The notes: generated from the sequence alone by a model not told the origin. A DNA stretch of 5,310 nucleotides from Gemmatimonadaceae bacterium (GCA_025357975.1 JANYKY010000488.1:1-5310), one strand, 5' to 3'. Counted from the stretch's first letter, positions 1-5,271 are shown. A program made the numbers and translations.

Positions 1-837
1 GGCGGCGACGGCGACACGCTCCACTTGCTTGTCGCGCAATCCCATAGCCTGCGCAATCAGTTTAGCGTTGCGCGAAACGCGCCGAGAGTGCCCCGAGGTA
101 TAGGGATCACGCGCTTCAATTGCCATTACCATCAGCTGAAGAAGCTCCTGATTGGTCTGCTGCAATTGCCAATTTACTTTGTACAGCTCCTTGATGAAAA
201 GCACAGGAACTATTAAGCCAATCGCGCCTGCAGGACCAAATTTCAGATAGCACCACGCAAATACATAGACGAACGGCAGAGTAAAAAGATCGTAAAATAG
301 AGTAACGCGGGCTCGGCCCCACCAAAGATCCCAGAAGGACTCCCCCTCGCTGATCGCGATCGCTCCTGCAACAGCTGCCGAATTTAGAACCGCGAAAACC
401 AGCAGGATTGCGACGAAGGCGGGCACATTAATCGAGGTAAGCGGGTTAAGAAGTGACCGCCCGCCGAGCGCCGTATACACCAGGATGCCTAGGGCGACCC
501 AAAGCGTGACCTGCGCGACGTTAAAGAGAGCCTTGATCGGCGCTCGCTTGTTCGCTAGCTGCACACACGAGGTCGCGACTGCCACTGCTATTATCGTTAC
601 CCAGGCTGGCGCAACTATCACTGAAGCGAGGATCGGCAGGAATGCAACTGATCCTGATTCGCTACGCGCCGCCTTTTTGTACGCGAGCATCTCACAAACC
701 GCGCTTAGAAGTGCGAATACGATAGCTGCGCGAACAAACGTCATAGGAACTATCGGTTGGGACCGATACACTACGGCAGTCGCCCCGATCGCCAGCGCTG
801 TTAGTGTTGCGACGTAGATTCGAACTCGGCTTAACAT
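1..837 (-). CDS. Membrane HD-GYP domain protein (N-terminal part; gene runs off the left edge)
   Basis: The reading frame starts with ATG at 837 and stays open for 279 codons to the window edge. Residues 1-219 are strongly hydrophobic, with about seven likely membrane segments near residues 7-24, 32-50, 66-94, 103-122, 138-160, 180-198 and 200-217. A short, probably helical linker at 220-235 (NWQLQQTNQELLQL) leads into an HD-GYP beginning, AIEARDPYTSGHSRRVS, with the first conserved His at residue 250, then KLIAQAMGL. The HD dyad and GYP motif would lie beyond the edge and are not seen. Many full HD-GYP proteins are metal-dependent phosphodiesterases that hydrolyse c-di-GMP; activity here is inferred. 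The membrane part resembles the sensor regions of other membrane HD-GYP proteins, but I cannot name it. The start has no normal ribosome site: a 12-nt T-rich tract lies directly upstream and a G6 run before that. A/T-ending codons such as CTA, ATA and GTA look commoner than in the genes to the right. Confidence 0.92.
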   Translation of the reverse strand, partial: MLSRVRIYVATLTALAIGATAVVYRSQPIVPMTFVRAAIVFALLSAVCEMLAYKKAARSESGSVAFLPILASVIVAPAWVTIIAVAVATSCVQLANKRAPIKALFNVAQVTLWVALGILVYTALGGRSLLNPLTSINVPAFVAILLVFAVLNSAAVAGAIAISEGESFWDLWWGRARVTLFYDLFTLPFVYVFAWCYLKFGPAGAIGLIVPVLFIKELYKVNWQLQQTNQELLQLMVMAIEARDPYTSGHSRRVSRNAKLIAQAMGLRDKQVERVAVAA

Positions 838-864
838 AAAAAAAGAAAACCCCCCGCCTTCAGC

Positions 865-930
865 TTAGGTCCACGATCCCTGATCTGCTAGGTGCAGGAT
901 GCCATGAATAAGAGCAGCAAGATATGCCAT
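865..930 (-). CDS. Small ORF, 21 residues, possible leader or signalling peptide
   Basis: The ORF starts at ATG 930 and stops at TAA 867-865. The peptide begins MAYLAALIHGILHLA and ends DQGSWT: a short hydrophobic, probably helical stretch with two His, then a polar tail. Upstream, GGAGGTGA (944 to 937) matches the complement of the 16S rRNA 3' end over eight bases, six bases before the ATG, the best ribosome site in the window. It lies inside the candidate leader, 27 nt before the HD-GYP start and in the same frame, separated from it by the TAA. It could be a regulatory leader peptide whose translation controls the next gene, or a functional peptide for the membrane protein. It matches no family I recognise. 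The ribosome site is the main evidence, and codon statistics cannot help at this length. Confidence 0.55.
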   Translation of the reverse strand: MAYLAALIHGILHLADQGSWT

Positions 931-945
931 TTTGCGTCACCTCCC
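931..945 (-). promoter_or_regulatory. Unusually strong ribosome binding site of the 21-codon ORF
   Basis: Read 5' to 3' on the minus strand, the site is GGGAGGTGACGCAAA followed by ATG. GGAGGTGA is an uninterrupted eight-base anti-Shine-Dalgarno match at ideal spacing. The other starts in the window have an AGGA at best. Confidence 0.65.
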
Positions 946-956
946 GAAATGTCTGT

Positions 957-982
957 CGTGACTAAGCGCTCGCTTCGTCACG
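957..982 (-). promoter_or_regulatory. RNA hairpin just upstream of the small ORF's ribosome site
   Basis: On the minus strand, CGTGAC pairs with GTCACG. Then come a G-A opposition and a second stem, AAGC with GCTT, closed by a GAGC loop: ten pairs with one mismatch. It ends 11 nt before the GGGAGGTGA ribosome site. No T-run follows, so it is not a terminator. It is a plausible internal stem of the leader. The equivalent DNA is also an inverted repeat, so a protein operator is possible. Confidence 0.55.
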
Positions 983-992
983 CAACCGGTTG
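983..992. repeat. Perfect 10-bp palindrome CAACCGGTTG
   Basis: The self-complementary sequence CAACCGGTTG sits between the hairpin at 957-982 and the GAGCGG repeats, about 75 bp downstream of the candidate transcription start. It could be a dimeric regulator site or part of the RNA fold. One palindrome this short may be chance. Confidence 0.25.
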
Positions 993-995
993 GCT

Positions 996-1033
996 CCGCT
1001 CGTGTTATCTGTCTTGCCCGCTCGACTCCGCTC
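996..1033 (-). repeat. Three GAGCGG direct repeats in the leader
   Basis: On the minus strand GAGCGG occurs at 1033-1028, 1023-1018 and 1001-996. Two copies extend to GAGCGGAGTC and GAGCGGAGCC. Copy starts are 10 and 22 bp apart, close to whole helical turns. They may be protein-binding sites on DNA or GGA-type sites on RNA; I cannot assign a factor. Confidence 0.4.
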
Positions 1034-1071
1034 ATTTTCTGAGGGAGGGGGTTTTAGTCCGTTGGTTACTC

Positions 1072-1100
1072 GTTAAAAAAGTGAACCTTCAATTATTCAA
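1072..1100 (-). promoter_or_regulatory. Candidate promoter for the leader, small ORF and HD-GYP gene
   Basis: On the minus strand, TTGAAT (1100 to 1095) and TTTAAC (1077 to 1072) are separated by exactly 17 bp. Each matches four of six bases of the sigma-70 -35 and -10 consensus. Transcription would start near 1065, about 10 nt before the 5' arm of the long-range stem. The stretch is AT-rich, and the -35 box overlaps the end of the upstream terminator's T-tract. Confidence 0.4.
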
Positions 1101-1123
1101 AAAATCAAGCAGCTCACGCCGCT
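1099..1123 (-). terminator. Intrinsic terminator after the 270-residue gene
   Basis: On the minus strand, AGCGGC pairs with GCTGCT (one G-U) around a GTGA tetraloop of the GNRA type. TGA and six T follow. The stem begins 15 nt after the TAA stop of the upstream gene, the expected place for the end of the gcvT-to-270-residue-gene unit. Confidence 0.7.
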
Positions 1124-1138
1124 AATTCGTATCAATCG

Positions 1139-1951
1139 TTAGTTATGCTCGATCCACCTGTTAGTCGCATCGAGCACCGCCAGCACACCAGCACTCTCCG
1201 CACTTTCCCGCATCTCCACACTGCCCGTCAACACCTTGTTCTCACGCCCCGATCTCACACTCACCGCTACAAAAACAAAAGTGCGATCGAACGCATCGAA
1301 CACCTTCACACCCTGAACTCCAAGCTGCCCTTCCCTGTTGTCAGCATCCGCAATCGCCAGCAACGTCGCCCTCGCAGCAAGCTCCACCCTCGACCTGTCA
1401 CCCTCGATCCCGAGAGCCTCGCCGATAAATGACGCAGTGCCCTTCCGCAACGTCACACGACACGACAACCCCTTCGACCTCGAGCCACGTACCTCTACAT
1501 CCTCGAAATAAAGCCGCCGCGCGAATGCTCCCGTGCGCGGCGACGACGCTGAATTGTCACGGCTCGACTGCCTCTCCCTCTCCACCGGATCCTCACGCTC
1601 CTTCCTCTCCTCACGCTCAGGAACACCCTTGCGCTCCGGAATCTCCCGCGACATCACCTGCCCCGAAACCGGCTTCGCATCAGCCTCCAGCAACTTCGGC
1701 TTCGTCTCACTAGTCGTCGCAACAGAGATCTTCCGATGATCGATCCGCATCGCCAGATGAGCTATCAACGCACTCTCGATATTCCGCACCATCTGCTTCG
1801 GCGTCAGTTCGGACGTGGTCAACACATGGATCTGATCTATCGCACCACTGTCACCCGATATTATCCGCGCCGAAATTACGCCAGGCAGCGTAAGTATCAG
1901 CTCTTCCGCACGCTTGATCGGAAGAACACTGCCCGCAATCGGTGAAGTCAC
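1139..1951 (-). CDS. Uncharacterised two-domain protein, 270 residues
   Basis: The start is GTG at 1951; an in-frame TAA lies directly before it, and AGGA sits five bases upstream. Stop is TAA at 1139. I do not recognise a named family. Three parts are visible. Residues 12-80 look like a compact folded domain (LPGVISARIISGDSGAIDQI, then PKQMVRNIESALIAH and IDHRKISVA). Residues 83-143 form a charged, probably disordered linker with Glu/Arg-rich runs such as EREERKERED. Residues 144-266 look like a second alpha/beta domain (RVTLRKGTASFIGEALGIEG, then VELAARATLLAIADA and GVLAVLDATNRW). No signal peptide or membrane segment is seen, so it is probably cytoplasmic. It follows the sigma-54 activator by 73 bp and precedes the terminator, so it is probably the last gene of that unit. 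The well-patterned hydrophobic and charged segments argue for a real gene. Function is unknown. Confidence 0.85.
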   Translation of the reverse strand: MTSPIAGSVLPIKRAEELILTLPGVISARIISGDSGAIDQIHVLTTSELTPKQMVRNIESALIAHLAMRIDHRKISVATTSETKPKLLEADAKPVSGQVMSREIPERKGVPEREERKEREDPVERERQSSRDNSASSPRTGAFARRLYFEDVEVRGSRSKGLSCRVTLRKGTASFIGEALGIEGDRSRVELAARATLLAIADADNREGQLGVQGVKVFDAFDRTFVFVAVSVRSGRENKVLTGSVEMRESAESAGVLAVLDATNRWIEHN

Positions 1952-1974
1952 TTAAGTCCTGTTTGGGTAAGTCG

Positions 1975-2002
1975 ATAGCACCCGCTGAGAAACGGGCATC
2001 AA
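1975..2002 (-). promoter_or_regulatory. Weak candidate promoter with an inverted repeat in its spacer
   Basis: In the gap before the 270-residue gene, the minus strand has TTGATG (2002 to 1997) and TGCTAT (1980 to 1975) separated by 16 bp. The spacer begins with CCCG and ends with CGGG, a small inverted repeat filling it exactly. The -10 box matches only three of six consensus bases. It may be an internal promoter, a small RNA hairpin or chance. Confidence 0.2.
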
Positions 2003-2025
2003 TATGAGAGGGAAAAACCTTTTAA

Positions 2026-3612
2026 TCAAGAAAAATCAACGGGAGGTATACCATAGTCCCTGAGCTTCCGGTACATCGTGCGCTCACCAATCCCCAGCAT
2101 CTCCGCCGCTTTTCTCCGGTTGCCCTTCGTTACAGTCAACGCCGACGTGATCGCCGTCTTCTCGATTTCCGCCATCGTCATCCCCGGCGTGATCACGGTC
2201 GCGACGCGCTTCACCTCACCTCTCGGAGGCTCGATCGCATCAGCAACTGTCGCCCTCTCCACCGCCTGCACCTCGCGACCGTTGCTCGCAATCACGCGTG
2301 ACTCAGCCGCCTGAACTCCCCACCCACCATCACCCGGCTGAAACACACCGGCCTGATTCACACGCGTCCTCAACTCCTCTATCTGCAGCTTGAGCTCGAC
2401 GAGACTCCTCACCACGAACTCCATCTCGCGACCATCAGCCGCCATCGACTGCCGCAACACAGGCCCGACATGCACCGGAAGAAAACGTGAGCTCGCTTCC
2501 CTTATCTCGCGCGGAATGTCAGTCGCCTGCACCTCCCGCCCCGGCGCGAGCACCACCATGCTCTCGACGAGATTCCGCAGCTCGCGCACATTCCCCGGCC
2601 ACGCATAACTCATCAACAACTGCATCGCCTCGGCCGAGATTCCGTGGAACGATCTCTCGTGCTGCCTGGAGTAATCCTTCACGAACCGACGCACGAGTAT
2701 CGGAATGTCATCCGGCCGCTCCCGCAACGGCGGCAGATACATGCTCAACACGTTTAACCGGTAAAACAGGTCGGACCTGAACTGCCCTTCTTCCAGACGC
2801 TGCCGCAACGGTTGATTGGTCGCCGCAACAACCCGCACATCCACCTTGATCGGCGACACACCACCAACACGCGTGAACTCACGCTCCTCGAGAACACGGA
2901 GCAGCTTCACCTGCGTCGCCGGCGGTATCTCCCCTATCTCGTCAAGAAACAACGTCCCCGTATTCGCCAGCTCAAACCTTCCCAGCCGCCGCTCGGCCGC
3001 ACCTGTAAAGGCACCCTTCTCATGGCCGAACAACTCACTCTCGACGAGCGTCTCGGTGAGCGCACCAACATTCACGGCGATAAAAGGTTTGTTGCGCCGA
3101 GGGCTCAGGCGGTGGATGCCGCGGGCAACGAGCTCCTTGCCGGTGCCGCTCTCACCCTCGATCAGCACCGTGCTCGACACCGGAGCCATCTGCTCGATTT
3201 TCACGAGCACCTGCCGAATTGCGTCGCTCTGCCCAATCAGGCCAGTGACTTCGACGAGCCTCCTGCGGTCGAGTGCACGCTTGACGATTGAGACCAGCTC
3301 ATCGTTGCCGATCGGCTTCGGATAGACATCGACGAACCCAATCGCGCGCAATCGCTCGATGAGATCCGGATCCTCCACATCCGACAAGCCAATCACGTCG
3401 ACGCCGTCCCATAGCTGGTCCCGCACAAGCTGCAGATTGGATTGGTCGGCGATCGAGCCTGTCAACACTAGAAGGTCAGGCTTTCCGCGACGGATCTCGC
3501 TCCTGATGTCGTCAAGAGGTGAAACCATCACTGTCTCAATGCCCGCTTTCTCGAGCGATGCATTGAGCAGCACGGCCGGCTCTACATCCGTTAGCGTAAT
3601 CAGAACTTTCAT
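2026..3612 (-). CDS. Sigma-54-dependent activator with a degenerate receiver domain
   Basis: The protein is 528 residues, starting at MKVLITL. Residues 1-118 resemble a response-regulator receiver. PKP with Lys99 is kept, but the strand that should end in the phosphoacceptor Asp reads DLLVLTGS (Thr51/Gly52), and the N-terminal acidic cluster is altered. Residues 125-371 are a sigma-54-interacting AAA+ domain: Walker A GESGTGKE (153-160), GAFTGA (200-205, contacts sigma-54), Walker B TLFLDEIGE (220-228), AATN (263-266), FRSDLFYRLN (278-287) and WPGNVREL (338-345). Residues 372-477 are a long linker with a likely coiled coil at 396-420. Residues 478-528 are a Fis-type helix-turn-helix (GNRRKAAEMLGIGERTMYRK). 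It should use ATP to open promoters held by sigma-54 polymerase, but control by phosphorylation looks unlikely. The ATG overlaps the upstream stop as ATGA, so translation is coupled. The frame is open upstream to 3954 across the previous gene, but that extension is not protein-like. At 528 residues it is longer than a typical NtrC-type regulator because of the linker. Confidence 0.93.
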   Translation of the reverse strand: MKVLITLTDVEPAVLLNASLEKAGIETVMVSPLDDIRSEIRRGKPDLLVLTGSIADQSNLQLVRDQLWDGVDVIGLSDVEDPDLIERLRAIGFVDVYPKPIGNDELVSIVKRALDRRRLVEVTGLIGQSDAIRQVLVKIEQMAPVSSTVLIEGESGTGKELVARGIHRLSPRRNKPFIAVNVGALTETLVESELFGHEKGAFTGAAERRLGRFELANTGTLFLDEIGEIPPATQVKLLRVLEEREFTRVGGVSPIKVDVRVVAATNQPLRQRLEEGQFRSDLFYRLNVLSMYLPPLRERPDDIPILVRRFVKDYSRQHERSFHGISAEAMQLLMSYAWPGNVRELRNLVESMVVLAPGREVQATDIPREIREASSRFLPVHVGPVLRQSMAADGREMEFVVRSLVELKLQIEELRTRVNQAGVFQPGDGGWGVQAAESRVIASNGREVQAVERATVADAIEPPRGEVKRVATVITPGMTMAEIEKTAITSALTVTKGNRRKAAEMLGIGERTMYRKLRDYGIPPVDFS

Positions 3613-4121
3613 TTCACAACCGCGTTCGCCGGCGGCGTGTCGTGACGCGTAACGCTTCCGTTCAGGATGTCGACAGCGTGATCGATGATTGGCGCGATCG
3701 CGTCGAGGCCGTCCTGCACTCCACTCGTCGACCCCGGAAGATTGATGACGAGGGTCTTGCCACGCGTTCCAGCAACGCCTCTCGACAGAGCAGCTTTTGG
3801 CAGTCGGCCGAAGCTGCTGGCCCTGATGTATTCCTGAATTCCCGGAGCTTCCCGCTCGATCACGGTGCGCGTTGCCTCCGGCGTCACATCGCGCGGAGCG
3901 AGGCCGGTTCCACCTGTAGTGAGAATCAGGTCCGCCTGGCCCGAGTCGCACCACTGAAGCAGCAACGGGACGATCGCTGCCGTCTCGTCAGCCGCTTGCA
4001 CCTTCGCAACGACCTGATCGCCCCGTCGCTCGCACCATAAGCGGACGGCTTCACCCGACGTGTCACTGCGATCACCTTCAAACGTCGAATCCGAAACGGT
4101 TACGATCACGACGCGAGCCAT
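3609..4121 (-). CDS. mog: Mog/MoaB-family molybdopterin biosynthesis protein
   Basis: The 170-residue single-domain protein matches the MoaB/Mog fold. Visible are VTVSDSTFEGDRSDTSG near the N-terminus, LTTGGTGLAPRDVTPEAT at 68-84 (the conserved glycine-rich molybdopterin-binding loop and Asp78) and NLPGSTSGVQDGL at 127-139. Family members bind molybdopterin; Mog-type enzymes adenylylate it before molybdate insertion in molybdenum cofactor synthesis in the cytoplasm. The RDVTPEAT form favours Mog, whereas DTSG near the start is also typical of MoaB, so the symbol is tentative. Its ATG shares one base with the gcvT stop (TGATG), and its own stop overlaps the next start by four bases (ATGA). There is no strong ribosome site, which fits translational coupling. 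No other molybdenum-cofactor gene is in the window. Confidence 0.93.
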   Translation of the reverse strand: MARVVIVTVSDSTFEGDRSDTSGEAVRLWCERRGDQVVAKVQAADETAAIVPLLLQWCDSGQADLILTTGGTGLAPRDVTPEATRTVIEREAPGIQEYIRASSFGRLPKAALSRGVAGTRGKTLVINLPGSTSGVQDGLDAIAPIIDHAVDILNGSVTRHDTPPANAVVK

Positions 4122-5233
4122 CAGAGATGCGTCGCTTCCTTATAGAAGGGCGTCTTCTCGACAGTCACCGGGATTCGCTTCCCCCGAATCTCGATCTCGA
4201 GCGCCGATCCAGGTGCGGCCGAGTCGGCCGGCACGTACGCGGTGCCGATGGGGATGTTGAGTGACGGGCTCATTGTGCCGCTTCGCACTTCACCGCTCGC
4301 CTCACCATTCACGAACACCGGATACCCATGCCTCGGAAACGCCCGCTCGGCACTTGAAAACCCGACGAGCTTCTTCTTGATGCCCTGCTCTTTCTGCCTG
4401 ACGAGCGCATCGCGCCCGACGAAATCGCCCTTCTTGAGCTTCACCAGCCATTGAAGATTCGCTTCGAGCGGAGTCACCGTGTCGTCGATGTCGTTGCCGT
4501 AAAGCGCCATTCCCATCTCAAGTCTCAGGGTGTCACGGGCGCCGAGTCCGACAGGAGTTACTTCGCCGCTCGCGGTGAGCGCGTTCCAGACGGCGACGGC
4601 ATCCTTGTTCGGGAAGTACAGCTCAAATCCGTCTTCGCCCGTATACCCGGTGCGCGATATCAGAATCCCACCGATGCCGGCAACCATGCCGAAAGCGAAG
4701 TGATAGTACTTGATGGCCGAGAGATCCGTGTCCGTGTGGCGTTGTAGTATTGCAGCGGCATTCGGGCCCTGAAGCGCGAGTAGCGCAGTTTCGTCGCTCA
4801 CGTCCACGAGCTTCGCATCGAACTGCCTCAACGCGTTACTGATGTGCGCGAAATCCTTCGCGGCGTTTGACGCGTTCACAACCATCATGATCTGGTCCAC
4901 CGAGCGATATACGAGGCAGTCGTCTTCGATGGTGCCGCGATCGTTGAGGATCGTCGAATATTGAGCTTGTCCAATGGCCAGGGCAGCAACGTCGTTGGTG
5001 GTGACGTAGTTCACGAACTCGACCATCTGCGGGCCGGTGACGATGAACTCGCCCATGTGGCTTACGTCAAAAAGGCCTGCGTTCTGGCGCACTGCCTTGT
5101 GCTCGTTCGTGATGCCTGATGGGTACTGAACCGGCATGAGATAGCCGGCAAATGGCACGAGCTTGGCGCCGAGCTCGGCGTGGGTATCGGTAAGCGGAGT
5201 ACGCTTAAGTGTATCTGGAGCTTGGTCTTGCAC
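4121..5233 (-). CDS. gcvT: Aminomethyltransferase, T protein of the glycine cleavage system
   Basis: The protein has 370 residues, the usual length for this family. It transfers the aminomethyl carbon from lipoylated H protein to tetrahydrofolate, releasing ammonia and giving 5,10-methylene-tetrahydrofolate. Recognisable segments run in family order: PLTDTHAELGAKLVPFAGY (13-31), LFDVSHMGE (54-62), NDRGTIEDDCLVYR (97-110, with the catalytic-type Asp near 105), SRTGYTGEDGFE (193-204), GLGARDTLRLEMGMALYGND (229-248), PLEANLQWLVK (255-265) and the closing TPFYK. It appears complete. The start is GTG at 5233: no ATG lies between it and the upstream in-frame TGA, and it gives eight residues before the conserved KRTPL. 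No good ribosome site precedes it. It is first in a tight operon with mog and a sigma-54 activator. gcvH and gcvP are not within the window. Confidence 0.96.
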   Translation of the reverse strand: MQDQAPDTLKRTPLTDTHAELGAKLVPFAGYLMPVQYPSGITNEHKAVRQNAGLFDVSHMGEFIVTGPQMVEFVNYVTTNDVAALAIGQAQYSTILNDRGTIEDDCLVYRSVDQIMMVVNASNAAKDFAHISNALRQFDAKLVDVSDETALLALQGPNAAAILQRHTDTDLSAIKYYHFAFGMVAGIGGILISRTGYTGEDGFELYFPNKDAVAVWNALTASGEVTPVGLGARDTLRLEMGMALYGNDIDDTVTPLEANLQWLVKLKKGDFVGRDALVRQKEQGIKKKLVGFSSAERAFPRHGYPVFVNGEASGEVRSGTMSPSLNIPIGTAYVPADSAAPGSALEIEIRGKRIPVTVEKTPFYKEATHL

Positions 5234-5271
5234 TGTTTGAGCGGTTCTGGGTGGACGTTGCTTGAACCGTC

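Larger units (their letters stand above)
846..1055. repeat. Long-range inverted repeat flanking the small ORF
   Basis: The arms are 1039-1055 and 846-863. On opposite strands they read CTGAGGGAGGGGGTTTT and CTGAAGGCGGGGGGTTTT, differing by two substitutions and one indel. They enclose the small ORF at 865-930 and could form the closing stem of a transcript read on the minus strand. They could also be remnants of a small mobile palindromic unit, though no target-site duplication is seen. Confidence 0.6.
838..1066 (-). ncRNA. Candidate structured leader RNA upstream of the HD-GYP gene
   Basis: Read on the minus strand, AAAACCCCCTCCCTCAG (1055 to 1039) can pair with CTGAAGGCGGGGGGTTTT (863 to 846). 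This gives about 15 pairs, including one G-U, with one C-C mismatch and one bulged A. The 3' arm is followed by C and seven T, ending directly at the HD-GYP ATG. The roughly 175 nt enclosed contain a strong hairpin at 957-982, three GAGCGG copies and a 21-codon ORF. A closing stem followed by a T-tract suggests an attenuator or a compact RNA with an intrinsic terminator. I matched it to no known riboswitch or RNA family. The boundaries assume transcription begins near 1066. Chance complementarity between a C-rich and a G-rich run is the main alternative. Confidence 0.45.

Noticed and set aside
352..363. GATCGCGATCGC palindrome (HIP1-like)
   Set aside because: It lies within coding sequence and is too short and isolated to support a genome-wide repeat from this window.
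485..817. Plus-strand open frame of 110 codons
   Set aside because: It is antisense to the HD-GYP membrane region, whose minus-strand frame has clear transmembrane and HD-GYP signals. The Ala/Thr-rich product is a shadow.
894..930. Imperfect direct repeat with two ATGCCAT copies 25 bp apart within the small ORF
   Set aside because: Only seven bases are exact and the copies fall in different reading frames; likely chance.
922..962. Resemblance to a c-di-GMP-I (GEMM) riboswitch: CACGACAG and GACGCAAA on the minus strand upstream of an HD-GYP gene
   Set aside because: GACGCAAA and a CACG-CAG segment are suggestive, but the GGGCAAACC segment, the following CCGGCC/CCUAA segment and the tetraloop-receptor arm are missing. 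The GACGCAAA is explained by a ribosome site and start codon. A covariance-model scan for both c-di-GMP classes would settle it.
892..1125. Plus-strand open frame of 77 codons
   Set aside because: It runs through the leader hairpin, promoter and terminator of the opposite strand, lacks a good ribosome site and resembles no protein.
2003..2025. Possible terminator after the sigma-54 activator
   Set aside because: The A- and T-rich run here has no GC-rich stem next to it; the nearby four-pair repeat lacks a following T-tract.
2812..3325. Two overlapping plus-strand frames of about 160 codons
   Set aside because: Both are antisense to the AAA+ domain of the activator, whose motifs are unmistakable.
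3613..3954. Upstream extension of the sigma-54 activator frame by 114 residues
   Set aside because: It lies wholly inside mog in another frame, has an unprotein-like Arg/Gly/Ser/His composition, and the domain begins naturally at MKVLITL with an ATGA overlap.
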